A DNA stretch of 35,119 bases, taken from Chloroflexota bacterium (GTDB lineage Bacteria; Chloroflexota; Anaerolineae; Caldilineales; Caldilineaceae). The position numbers and the translations under genes are program-made. The DNA is taken from positions 1 through 35,119 of the forward strand of contig JAPLGZ010000069.1 in the NCBI GenBank assembly GCA_026389895.1, written 5' to 3'. Positions 1-7,857 of this stretch are shown here, piece after piece (position 1 is the stretch's first letter; each line of letters starts with the position of its first letter). The notes under the pieces are model-generated. The model did no database searches. It was not told the origin of the DNA and saw nothing but the letters and a program-made list of their open reading frames with translations.

Positions 1-1
1 A

Positions 2-199
2 CCTGGCTTTATCGAAACCGCCATGACCTCGGCCATGCCCGAGAAGATCTACCATTCGATGGTCGAAAACACCCCGTTGCGGCGCGCGGGCCAGCCGCAA
101 GATGTGGCCAACGCCTATCTTTGGTTGGCCAGTGACGAGGCGAGTTTTATCAACGGTGTAACCTTGCGGGTCGATGGCGGCATCGTAATCGGCACGTAA
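2..199 (+). CDS. SDR-family oxidoreductase, C-terminal fragment
   Basis: This is the last 65 residues of a short-chain dehydrogenase/reductase; the start lies outside the window. The visible part opens with PGFIETAM, the segment after the catalytic YxxxK helix that closes over the cofactor. It continues with [20 protein letters not shown] and ends in the family-typical [16 protein letters not shown] and a short tail. This matches FabG-like classical SDRs (NAD(P)H-dependent Rossmann oxidoreductases). The catalytic Ser, Tyr and Lys are not in view, so the substrate cannot be guessed. The family call is secure. The specific role, for example 3-oxoacyl-ACP reductase or sugar or alcohol dehydrogenase, is open. 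Confidence 0.88.
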   Translation, partial: PGFIETAMTSAMPEKIYHSMVENTPLRRAGQPQDVANAYLWLASDEASFINGVTLRVDGGIVIGT

Positions 200-335
200 T
201 CGCGCCAGCCAGAGAGGGCGCGTGGGCGGCACCGGTTGCTTACTCTTCTAATCAGCCATGACCAGAACGATGCATGCCGTAATCGAAGTGCAGGCGGGTG
301 GGAACAAGGTACGGGGACACATTTTCGCGCCGGTC

Positions 336-344
336 TGTTATAAC
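336..344 (+). promoter_or_regulatory. possible extended -10 promoter for the PLD-like gene
   Basis: TGTTATAAC fits an extended -10 (TGn followed by TATAAC), about 45 bases before the ATG at 389. No clear -35 hexamer is visible at the usual distance. The gene also lacks a clear Shine-Dalgarno sequence. The rest of the 200-388 gap shows nothing recognisable. Confidence 0.35.
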
Positions 345-388
345 TGTAGGCACAATTTCATTCAACCCTTCACCGCCGCCTACAATTT

Positions 389-2377
389 ATGTCTCACTAT
401 CGACCTGCCCGCTTGATTGCGCCCATTGGTAGTCTGCTCTGCTTTACGCTCTGGCTCTTCGTTCATTCGTCGGTTTGGGGCCTTGCCCCGCCTACGTTGC
501 TCACCAACGCAGCCTTCGCGTCAGAGGCTAATAGATCGCCTCTGACCGATACCCCGACTGTCCAATTGTATCTCCCTCTGGTCGTTGGACCGCCGCCAGC
601 ACAGCTTTTGATCGCCGCCGCCTATATCGATAGCACGGTCAGCGGTGAACCAGACGAAGCGATTTTACTCTGGAATATTGGGCCCGGCAGTCAGTTACTG
701 GCTGGCTGGCAGTTAGCCACGTCGGCGCGCCAGGTCACTTTCCCGGTAACTACGACCTTACAACTCCAATCGGGCCAGCGGGTCTGGTGTACGGCCCAGG
801 CCACAGCCTTTCGCGCTTCGTTTGGCACAGAACCAGCCTGTGAATGGGCCACGGATAGTGACCCAACTGTGCCGAATTTGGCGGGCAAATTAACGCTGCC
901 CAACAGCGGGGGCCGCATTCAATTGCTAAATCCAGCCGGCCAGGTGGTTGATACATTGCTATATGGGGATGAGCAACAGCCGGCCAACGGTTGGGTGGGA
1001 CCCGCTACACAACTTTATACCCGCGGCTTGTTGGCCGCGGCGGGGCAGATCTGGCAGCGCAAAATTGATCCAGAGTCCGGCCTGCCCATCGATAACAATC
1101 GCGCCAGTGATTGGGCCGGCGATCTGGCTGATCTGGCGCTGGGGCGGCGTGTCCGGCTACCCGGCTGGCGCGGCTGGGGTCGTGAGGATCTGGCGTGGCC
1201 CGTCACCGGTGTGGCTACCACGTCGGTCACTGTTTTGGTGGGACCAGAGGGCTTATACCAACCCTTGGCCCAGGCATTGGCCGCCGCCACCCACTCCATC
1301 GATCTCAACATCTATCAGTTTGCCCATCGAGAACTGGCGCAAGTGATCGCCGATGCGGCCCAACGTGGGGTCCATGTCCGCATTTTGCTGGAGGGCAGCC
1401 CACCCGGCGGCATTGATGCTTTACAAAAATGGTCGCTGGCGCTGATCGCCGCAGCGGGCGGCGAAGTGCGCTACGCTGCCTTATTAGATGATGCCCCCAA
1501 CGGTTATCGAGCGCGTTATCGTTTTGATCACGCCAAATATGGCATCATCGACCAGCACATCGTCATCGAAGGAAGCGAAAATTTTACGTATGAATCGATG
1601 CCGATCACCCAGACCGTGCCGGTGGGCGGGCGGCGTGGCTTTTACCTGATCACCGACGCGCCTCCTGTGCTGACAGCTTTAACACAAATCTTCACGACGG
1701 ACTGGGCGCCTGAACACTTCCTTGATCTGCATCCTTTCGAGGCGACCCATGCCAAGTATGGTGGACCGCCTACTGATTTTGTCTTCCCCGCGTTAACCGC
1801 ATATCCAGTAAAAACATCGCCTTTTCGCACGCCAGTGACGATCAGCGGCGCGGCGCACTTTAGCGTGATCAGCGCGCCAGAGAACGCGCTGCGTTCCGAT
1901 GCTGGCCTCAACGCGTTGATCCGTCGCACGGGCGCGGGTGATGAAATTGTGTTGGAGCAGCTCTATGAAAATAAAAACTGGGGGGAGACAACGAGTAACC
2001 CGGTCGCTGATCCGAACCCGCGCTTGCAGGCGCTGATCGAGGCGGCACGGCGTGGCGTGCGGGTGCGCCTGCTGCTGGATAGCTTTTTTGATGAACCCGA
2101 GACCCTGCGCAGCAATCGCGCCACCGTTGATTATATTCGTACGTTGGCGGCCGCTGAAAAGTTGGATATCGAAGCCAAAGTGGGCAACCCCACACTGGGT
2201 GGCATTCATGCCAAACTTGTCTTAGTGGCTGTCGGCGCTGAGCGCTGGTCGGCCGTGGGCAGTCTCAATGGTGGCGAGACCAGCTACAAACTCAACCGTG
2301 AGGTCGTGGTTATGACCGATCTTGCCGGTGTCTATGAACGTTTGGCCCAGGTATTTGCCTGGGATTGGGCCAAATAG
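389..2377 (+). CDS. secreted phospholipase D-like protein with lamin-tail-like domain
   Basis: A 662-residue exported protein. Residues about 10-32 form a hydrophobic signal segment. A short linker contains YLPLV (61-65), a motif seen in many Chloroflexota secreted proteins. Residues about 70-200 resemble a lamin-tail (LTD) beta-sandwich, with the DEAILLWNIG strand and the VVDTLLYG end typical of that fold. Two PLD half-sites follow. The first, HAKYGIID, has H381, K383 and D388 with a following GSENF. The second, HAKLVLVAVG with H607 and K609, lacks the aspartate of HxKx4D but keeps GSLNGGE. PLD-superfamily enzymes act on phosphodiesters (phospholipids or nucleic acids) through a phosphohistidine intermediate, with both halves forming one active site. 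The substrate is unknown; an extracellular nuclease or phospholipase is plausible. Its 5' neighbour is an unrelated SDR and it appears to be monocistronic. Confidence 0.82.
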   Translation: MSHYRPARLIAPIGSLLCFTLWLFVHSSVWGLAPPTLLTNAAFASEANRSPLTDTPTVQLYLPLVVGPPPAQLLIAAAYIDSTVSGEPDEAILLWNIGPGSQLLAGWQLATSARQVTFPVTTTLQLQSGQRVWCTAQATAFRASFGTEPACEWATDSDPTVPNLAGKLTLPNSGGRIQLLNPAGQVVDTLLYGDEQQPANGWVGPATQLYTRGLLAAAGQIWQRKIDPESGLPIDNNRASDWAGDLADLALGRRVRLPGWRGWGREDLAWPVTGVATTSVTVLVGPEGLYQPLAQALAAATHSIDLNIYQFAHRELAQVIADAAQRGVHVRILLEGSPPGGIDALQKWSLALIAAAGGEVRYAALLDDAPNGYRARYRFDHAKYGIIDQHIVIEGSENFTYESMPITQTVPVGGRRGFYLITDAPPVLTALTQIFTTDWAPEHFLDLHPFEATHAKYGGPPTDFVFPALTAYPVKTSPFRTPVTISGAAHFSVISAPENALRSDAGLNALIRRTGAGDEIVLEQLYENKNWGETTSNPVADPNPRLQALIEAARRGVRVRLLLDSFFDEPETLRSNRATVDYIRTLAAAEKLDIEAKVGNPTLGGIHAKLVLVAVGAERWSAVGSLNGGETSYKLNREVVVMTDLAGVYERLAQVFAWDWAK

Positions 2378-2380
2378 GTT

Positions 2381-2416
2381 CCAGGCTTTGGCATCAAGCT
2401 GTTTCTCCAAAGCTGG
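2381..2416 (+). terminator. imperfect hairpin after the PLD-like gene
   Basis: CCAGGCTTTGG at 2381-2391 can pair with CCAAAGCTGG at 2407-2416 if one G is bulged. It lies four bases after the stop codon. No T run follows, so the terminator assignment is tentative. Confidence 0.3.
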
Positions 2417-2582
2417 CAATGGCGCCAAAGTGCGTATGACCATTGCCCCCAGTGACATATAGGTGACCACAGCGCAGCCCTGGCTCTCTAGTGCCGCGCT
2501 TCTAGGCACAAGGCGAATGACTAGCGTTAATTACAATTCGTGGTGGGGGACGTGCAACATGCAATATGAGCACGCGCGGCCT

Positions 2583-2648
2583 GTAGGTGCGGTTTTTAAC
2601 TGCACAATCGCCTAAGTTTAGCATTGTGCGGTTAAAAACCGCACCTAC
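2583..2648. repeat. 26-bp near-perfect palindrome with 14-nt loop
   Basis: The left arm 2583-2608 and right arm 2623-2648 are reverse complements with a single mismatch. Both begin or end in GTAGGTGCGGTTTTTAA. The loop is CGCCTAAGTTTAGC. It sits in the 471-base gap between the PLD-like gene and alaS. It looks like a REP- or MITE-type dispersed palindrome rather than a simple terminator, because it is 200 bases past the nearest gene end and has no terminal T run. The remainder of the 2378-2848 gap holds no gene that I can support. Confidence 0.6.
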
Positions 2649-2769
2649 GCGTTCAGGTGATTAAATCGGAATAAACTCTATTGTGTATAATCGCTCACCG
2701 CAAGGTAGGCCGATCTTTGTCTGCTTTACGTCTGTTCGTACCCCTAACCAGGGCAACACTCCCTTTATT

Positions 2770-2798
2770 TTGACATGAAGCGGATCTTGCCCTAAAAT
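2770..2798 (+). promoter_or_regulatory. sigma70-type promoter for alaS
   Basis: TTGACA (2770-2775), a 17-base spacer, then TAAAAT (2793-2798) is a near-consensus housekeeping promoter. The predicted start is near 2805, about 45 bases before the ATG at 2849. This supports 2849, not 2911, as the original alaS start. A second TATAAT at 2686-2691 has no matching -35. Confidence 0.7.
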
Positions 2799-2848
2799 CA
2801 CAGTCTTGAACGCTAGCAAAAGACCTGAAATATTTGCGAGTAAATCAC

Positions 2849-2881
2849 ATGAAGCAACGCTCAACCAATGAAATTCGTCAA
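2849..2881 (+). pseudogene. alaS: 5' end of alaS, out of frame with the rest
   Basis: The 11 codons from this ATG read MKQRSTNEIRQ, a good match to the extreme N-terminus of alanyl-tRNA synthetases (pattern M..ST.EIRQ.FLDFF). After EIRQ the homology stops in this frame and resumes at once in another frame as NPTLLFTNAGM. The family normally has about 22 residues between these points (FLDFF..kGH..v.SSSLVP). The missing stretch and the frame change together indicate a deletion of roughly 70 bases at about 2880, real or artefactual. Confidence 0.65.
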
Positions 2882-2910
2882 ATCCCACCCTTCTCTTTAC
2901 GAATGCCGGC

Positions 2911-5487
2911 ATGGTGCCATTCAAAGATGTCTTTCTGGGCCTGGAACAGCGTCCGTACAAGCGCGCCACCTCCAGCCAAAAATGCCTACGTGTTTCGGGT
3001 AAGCATAATGATCTTGAAAATGTTGGCCCCAGCCCGCGCCACCATACTTTTTTTGAGATGCTGGGTAATTTCTCGTTTGGCGACTATTTCAAAAGAGACG
3101 CCATTCGTTTTGCCTGGCACTTACTGATCGATGAACTTGGTTTGCCGTTGGAGCGCATGTGGTTTAGTGTTTACACCGATGACGACGAGGCCGAGCGCCT
3201 TTGGATCGAAGCTGGCGCGCCGAAAGAACGCGTGCTCCGTTTCGGTAAAAAGGATAATTGGTGGTCGATGGGCGATACAGGCCCTTGTGGTCCGAGCTCA
3301 GAAATTCACTACTACTGGGGTGATCTGGATCAACAGATTGCCGATGGGGTGAACAAAGACGACGAATACCTGGAGATCTGGAATCTCGTCTTCATGCAAT
3401 ACGATGCCAAACCCGACGGTACGTTGGTGCCGTTGCCCGCGCCGAGTGTGGATACAGGGGCTGGTCTTGAGCGTTTGGCGAGCATTTTGCAAGGCAAAGA
3501 TAACAACTACGATACGGACGCCTTTGCGCCGATCATGGCCCGCATTCAAGGTTTGCTCGACCAGACGGCTGAGCATCGCCAGCAGCATTTGGCTCGTTAT
3601 CGCGCCATTGCCGACCATAGCCGATCCGTCACTTTTTTGATCGCCGATGGTGTGATGCCTGGCAATGAAGGTCGTAGCTATGTGTTGCGCATGATTTTGC
3701 GGCGTGCCGCGCGCTTTGGTAAGCTGATTGGTTTTGAAGGTCCGTTCCTGGCGCAGATTGCCGAAGTGGTGATCGAGCAGATGGGCGGCCACTACACCGA
3801 CCTGCCCGAGAAGAGTGCATTTATTTTCCAGACCATTACCGAAGAAGAAGAACGTTTCCACCGGACGTTGACCACGGGCCTTGTGCTGCTGGATGAGTTG
3901 ATGACGAAGCTGCGCGCCGCTGGTGAAACTGTGATCCCTGGCGAAGAGGCTTTTCAACTGTGGGATACCTATGGCTTCCCCGTTGATCTGACGCGCGATG
4001 TGGCTGGTGATCAAGGGTTTACCGTTGATGAAGCAAGTTTCCGCGCCGCCCTCAATGAGGCCAAAGAACGCAGTCGCGCTACCGCCCAGGACAAAACGGC
4101 CCAAGATGTCAGTGTGTATAGTACACTGCTTGCCGAATTGCAAAAGCAGGGTGTGTTGGGTAAAGCCGGTGTCAAGCAGCTGATCTATGAAAATATGGCC
4201 GAGAATGACACCGAAATCGCTGGTCTCATTGTGCAAGGCCAGAATGTCATGGAGGCCCATGCGGGCGCCCAAGTTGAGATTGTCTTGCCCGAAACGCCCT
4301 TTTATGCCGAAAGCGGTGGCCAGGTGGGTGACACCGGCGAAATTTATTATTTCCCCGAAGATGTGGATGTGCCCGTCTGGACGGTCGAAGTAACGGACAC
4401 GCGCAAACGCATCCCTGGCCTGATCGTCCACATCGGCAAGGTGGTCAGCGGTACGTTGAAAATTGGTGATCCGGCGCATGCGGCCATCAATACCGAGCGG
4501 CGATGGGATATCATGCGCAACCATACGGGCACCCATGTCTTGCATGCCGTTTTACGCGAACAGTTGGGGATGCACGTCCACCAAGCCGGTTCGTTGGTGG
4601 CGCCCGAGCGGCTGCGCTTTGACTTTACCCACACCCAACCGGTGAGCAAAGAAGAGCTGGCCCATATTGAAAAACGGGCGAATGAAATTGTATTGGCCAA
4701 CTATCCTGTCAATACACGCTGGACCAGCTATAAACGGGCTGTCCAAGAAGGCGCGATGGCGCTCTTCGGTGAAAAATATGGCGACGAAGTGCGTGTCGTC
4801 AGTTTTGGTGAAAATGAAGAAGCCAACGATGCCGTTAGCATGGAATTGTGTGGTGGCACGCATGTCGACAGCACCGCCGAAATTGGCAATTTTCGCATTG
4901 TGAGTGAGAGCAGCGTTGGCTCGGGCATGCGCCGCGTCGAGGTGATCACAGGACGTTTGGCCGAAGCGTTGATGGAAGAACGGTTGGCCTTGTTGGAGCG
5001 GACGGCGGCGATTTTACGCACCAAGCCTGCTGAGATCGATCAGGCTGCGCAGCAATTGCAGGAGCAAAATCAGCAATTGCAAAAGGAGATCACGCAATTA
5101 CGCCAGAAGTTAGCCCAACAAGACACACAGACATTGTTGGAGCGGGCGATCAGCGTCGATGGCTTCAAAGTGCTCTCGGTCCAGGTGAATGCACTAGATG
5201 TGGATGCCATGCGCCAGATGAGCGATTGGTTCCGGGATCGTTTGGGCAGTAGTGTCGTGGTCGTTGGCTCGGTGATTGATGACAAGCCGATGCTTGTTGC
5301 CTCTGTGACCAATGATCTGCTGAACCGGGGCATGCATGCGGGGAATCTCGTGCGTGATACGGCCAAACTGATCGGCGGTGGTGGCGGTGGACGGCCGAAT
5401 ATGGCGCAAGCTGGCGGCAAAGAGAGCGCCCAACTGCCCGCGGCTTTGCAGAGTGTACCCACTTGGGTAGAACAAAACTTGAAGTGA
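2911..5487 (+). CDS. alaS: alanyl-tRNA synthetase (5' end disrupted)
   Basis: AlaRS charges tRNA-Ala with alanine in the cytoplasm. The open frame gives 858 residues beginning MVPFKDVFLGLE, which is internal to a normal AlaRS. In-frame homology starts earlier, at 2881 (NPTLLFTNAG), after a TGA at 2869. Class II catalytic core motifs follow: KHNDLENVG, then RHHTFFEMLGNFSFGDYFK. The editing domain carries its zinc ligands H538 and H542 (HTGTH) and C647 and H651 (CGGTH). A coiled segment follows, and the C-terminal DHHA1-type domain has the glycine run and RPNMAQAGG. The protein is complete except for the N-terminal ~35 residues, whose remnant is at 2849-2881. It heads the alaS, baseplate-J-like, ruvX, mltG cluster; alaS with ruvX and mltG is also seen in Bacillus. 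The identity is certain. Whether the break is biological is not. Confidence 0.95.
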   Translation: MVPFKDVFLGLEQRPYKRATSSQKCLRVSGKHNDLENVGPSPRHHTFFEMLGNFSFGDYFKRDAIRFAWHLLIDELGLPLERMWFSVYTDDDEAERLWIEAGAPKERVLRFGKKDNWWSMGDTGPCGPSSEIHYYWGDLDQQIADGVNKDDEYLEIWNLVFMQYDAKPDGTLVPLPAPSVDTGAGLERLASILQGKDNNYDTDAFAPIMARIQGLLDQTAEHRQQHLARYRAIADHSRSVTFLIADGVMPGNEGRSYVLRMILRRAARFGKLIGFEGPFLAQIAEVVIEQMGGHYTDLPEKSAFIFQTITEEEERFHRTLTTGLVLLDELMTKLRAAGETVIPGEEAFQLWDTYGFPVDLTRDVAGDQGFTVDEASFRAALNEAKERSRATAQDKTAQDVSVYSTLLAELQKQGVLGKAGVKQLIYENMAENDTEIAGLIVQGQNVMEAHAGAQVEIVLPETPFYAESGGQVGDTGEIYYFPEDVDVPVWTVEVTDTRKRIPGLIVHIGKVVSGTLKIGDPAHAAINTERRWDIMRNHTGTHVLHAVLREQLGMHVHQAGSLVAPERLRFDFTHTQPVSKEELAHIEKRANEIVLANYPVNTRWTSYKRAVQEGAMALFGEKYGDEVRVVSFGENEEANDAVSMELCGGTHVDSTAEIGNFRIVSESSVGSGMRRVEVITGRLAEALMEERLALLERTAAILRTKPAEIDQAAQQLQEQNQQLQKEITQLRQKLAQQDTQTLLERAISVDGFKVLSVQVNALDVDAMRQMSDWFRDRLGSSVVVVGSVIDDKPMLVASVTNDLLNRGMHAGNLVRDTAKLIGGGGGGRPNMAQAGGKESAQLPAALQSVPTWVEQNLK

Positions 5488-5516
5488 TTTACGATTAGGT
5501 CGCTCAGTAGAGCGTT

Positions 5517-5641
5517 GATTTACGATTTACGAAATGATTTCGTCGCCATAAATTCTTCTGCTTTCGACAAATGATCCTCGAAAGCAGAAGAATCAAAACT
5601 GGCGAGTCAACCTCGTAAATCAAAAATCGTAAATCGTAAAT
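5517..5641. repeat. nested palindromic element between alaS and the next gene
   Basis: Outer arms 5518-5532 and 5627-5641 are perfect 15-base complements built from ATTTACGATTTACGA. Inner arms 5552-5567 and 5578-5593 are perfect 16-base complements (ATTCTTCTGCTTTCGA) around a 10-base loop. A further short copy, GATTTACGATTA, lies just before at 5486-5497, next to a small dyad, CGCTC-AGTA-GAGCG (5501-5514). The element ends three bases before the AGAGGG ribosome-binding site of the 5652 gene. It resembles a non-autonomous palindromic repeat insertion. It could also end or attenuate alaS transcription. Confidence 0.6.
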
Positions 5642-5651
5642 GTAGAGGGTT

Positions 5652-7253
5652 ATGACAGAAATTCTTCCAATTGATCCCGATGCGACAATCGAGGGCGTGC
5701 GCCGCCAACTAGCGCAAGTGCGCACTGATCATGTCGCACTGGCCCTGCCTGTTGGCTGGACGGAACTGGACAATGTCGCGCGTATGCGTCTGCTCCAGCG
5801 CCAAGCGCAGATCCAACGTTGTCATTTAGGCTTAATTACGCGCGATGAAACCACGCGTAAAGCCGCTGATCAGCTTGGTATCCCCGTCTTTTTTCACACG
5901 TCGGATGTCAATCGACGGACGTGGCGCATGCACCCGCCTTTACCCCTGATTCATTCGCGCAACCCGGCCGCGGCGCTGCCCGAGCCACCCACTTGGCGAC
6001 CACGCCGCGGTCGAGCCGAAACCATTGTCGATCAGATGGCGCAACCTACGGCCCATCTGATCCGTCAACGCCGGATTCGCAGTGAAGCCAGCCGGCAAGC
6101 TGCTTTGCCAACCTGGCTTCGTCTTGTGGGTGTTATCGCGGTATTAAGTCTGACGGTGCTTTTTCTGGCCATGTTTGCCTTCTACGTCTTGCCTGCCGCC
6201 ACGATTACATTGGCCCCAGGCCGCGAACCAGTGACTGTGACTGTCCCCCTGACCGCTAACCCAAATTTGAGTGAGCCAGACCTGGATAATAACCAACTGC
6301 CGGCCCGCTTGATTCAGACGAGTATTGAACAAGTCGGTAAAATGCCGACCACAGGTAGGCAGCAAAAAGCCGTGGATAAAGCCCAAGGCACGGTAGTCTT
6401 TAGCAATCTCGGCGGTACGCAGGTCTTTATTCCCGCCGGTTCGACGGTCAGCACGAGCACCGGCACCCCCATCCTTTTTCGTACGACGGCCGATACAGGC
6501 TTAGAGGCCCGTGTCGGCGCGCGCGCTTCAGCGCCGATTGAGGCGGTCGAGCCGGGTATTGAGGGCAATGTGCGCGCCAACACGATCAATACCGTGGAAG
6601 GGGCATTGCGCTATCGGATCGGGGTGAGTAATCCAGATGCCACCGTTAGCGGTGGTTCTGAACAAGTGTTGGTTGTTACGCAGGCAGACCGTGACAACCT
6701 GCTTGAACAGTTGAAAAAAGAAGTGGCCACCAAAGCCTATGGTATATTGAAGGGTGAGCTAAAAGCGGGCGAATGGCTGCCGGAGGAATCGTTGCAGACC
6801 TTTGTTGATTCCTCCAACTACAGCCAATTCAACGACGAACAAGCCTCTGAGCTTACCTTGACCTTGCGCTCGTTGGTGCGTGGGGTGGCCGTCGATGAGG
6901 CCTCCACTCGCCGAGTCTTATTTGCTTCTACACAACGTCAAATCCCGCAACAGGGCAAGTTAGTGGCCGATTCTCTGACGACGTTGCGTGCGCCCGGCAT
7001 CACCATTGATGGCGATAATGTCGAATTTACGGTTACTGTTAAAGCGCAATATGTCGTGCCAATCGACCCGGCTGATGTGCGCAAACTGGCGGTTGGTGGC
7101 ACCCCCAAAACGGTGATCGAGGCGCTCCAGAAGCGTTGGCCGTTGGAACGCGTCCCAGAGATTTACCAAGATCCGGCCTGGCTTAAAACGTTGCCAATTC
7201 TGAACAATCGCATTCAGGTGCGCATCGAATATGCGGATGATGTGAAAAAATGA
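5652..7253 (+). CDS. membrane-anchored baseplate J/gp47-like protein
   Basis: A 533-residue protein, with start supported by AGAGGG five bases... upstream at 5644-5649. Residues 1-110 are a soluble cytoplasmic domain with alternating helix/strand character (HVALALPVGW, LGLITRDETTRKAADQLGIPVFF). A basic stretch and one transmembrane helix follow at about 157-180 (VIAVLSLTVLFLAMFAFYVL). The extracytoplasmic part has the features that make annotation pipelines call it baseplate J: GTVVFSN.GG..VFIPAGSTVST, an FRTTADT strand, and the IEAVEPGIEGNV turn. Despite the name, no phage genes surround it. It lies between alaS and ruvX in a housekeeping cluster, 60 bases ahead of ruvX, so an envelope role is more likely than a phage one. 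The actual function is unknown. Confidence 0.75.
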   Translation: MTEILPIDPDATIEGVRRQLAQVRTDHVALALPVGWTELDNVARMRLLQRQAQIQRCHLGLITRDETTRKAADQLGIPVFFHTSDVNRRTWRMHPPLPLIHSRNPAAALPEPPTWRPRRGRAETIVDQMAQPTAHLIRQRRIRSEASRQAALPTWLRLVGVIAVLSLTVLFLAMFAFYVLPAATITLAPGREPVTVTVPLTANPNLSEPDLDNNQLPARLIQTSIEQVGKMPTTGRQQKAVDKAQGTVVFSNLGGTQVFIPAGSTVSTSTGTPILFRTTADTGLEARVGARASAPIEAVEPGIEGNVRANTINTVEGALRYRIGVSNPDATVSGGSEQVLVVTQADRDNLLEQLKKEVATKAYGILKGELKAGEWLPEESLQTFVDSSNYSQFNDEQASELTLTLRSLVRGVAVDEASTRRVLFASTQRQIPQQGKLVADSLTTLRAPGITIDGDNVEFTVTVKAQYVVPIDPADVRKLAVGGTPKTVIEALQKRWPLERVPEIYQDPAWLKTLPILNNRIQVRIEYADDVKK

Positions 7254-7313
7254 TGCCATTCTCTGATCGGGCAACCCTGAAGATGGTCACGCGCGCCGCA
7301 TCAAAGGTGGGCA

Positions 7314-7784
7314 ATGGCCGGTAAATTATTGGCGTTGGATGTTGGCCTGGCGCGTATAGGCATTGCAACTTGTGATCCCTTATGGCTCACGGTGCGACCG
7401 ATTACGGTGTTGCATCGCACGAGTCGGCGCGAAGATTTTGTTCGGCTGGCCCAATTTGTGCGTGATGAAGAAGCCATCGCTGTCATCTGTGGCCTGCCCT
7501 TCCATATGGATGGCAGCGATAACGATCATACGCAGACCGTTCGTAAATGGGCGATGCGATTGGCCCAGGCGTTGCGCACGTTATTGGGCCGACCCATTCC
7601 TGTAATTTTTTGGGATGAGCGATTAACGACTTTTGCTGCCCAAGCCATCATGACCGAACAGCGTGTTCGAGGGGCTGACGACGCCGTGGCGGCGTCGGTA
7701 ATTTTACAAAGTTATTTGGATGCGCAGCGCCAAGGTGATCCTCAGGATTTTGGGCGCATCGAATTGCCCACACGGCCATTGTGA
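7314..7784 (+). CDS. ruvX: RuvX/YqgF-family Holliday junction resolvase-like nuclease
   Basis: A 156-residue protein of normal length for the YqgF family of RNase H-fold nucleases, which act in the cytoplasm on 16S rRNA 5'-end maturation and possibly on Holliday junctions. Conserved blocks are in order: LALDVGLARIGIA with the first catalytic Asp, the VICGLPFHMDGSDN block, FWDERLTTFAAQ with the DE pair, and GADDAVAASVILQSYLD with the last acidic residues. The start ATG has AAAGGTGG (7303-7310) just before it. It lies 60 bases after the baseplate-J-like gene and 73 bases before mltG, probably in one transcript. The ruvX-mltG pairing is widely conserved. Confidence 0.93.
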   Translation: MAGKLLALDVGLARIGIATCDPLWLTVRPITVLHRTSRREDFVRLAQFVRDEEAIAVICGLPFHMDGSDNDHTQTVRKWAMRLAQALRTLLGRPIPVIFWDERLTTFAAQAIMTEQRVRGADDAVAASVILQSYLDAQRQGDPQDFGRIELPTRPL

Positions 7785-7797
7785 AGCGTGATCGGTG

Positions 7798-7823
7798 CAG
7801 TGGGAAGATCGTTCTGCCCACTG
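7798..7823 (+). other. 7-bp hairpin between ruvX and mltG
   Basis: CAGTGGG (7798-7804) pairs perfectly with CCCACTG (7817-7823) around a 12-base loop, 14 bases after the ruvX stop. There is no T run. It could be a weak attenuator or processing site, or it could be chance. Confidence 0.25.
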
Positions 7824-7857
7824 AATAATAGGCATTAACAAGCTAAAAAAAGGAACT

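Noticed and set aside
3298-4545. Long open frame of 415 codons on the minus strand inside alaS
   Set aside because: It is fully covered by the alaS coding frame, which has unmistakable homology. The reverse frame shows no recognisable domain.
5652-7253. Prophage or contractile tail cluster
   Set aside because: Only the J-like domain suggests it. Neighbours are alaS, ruvX and mltG, and the protein has a membrane helix.
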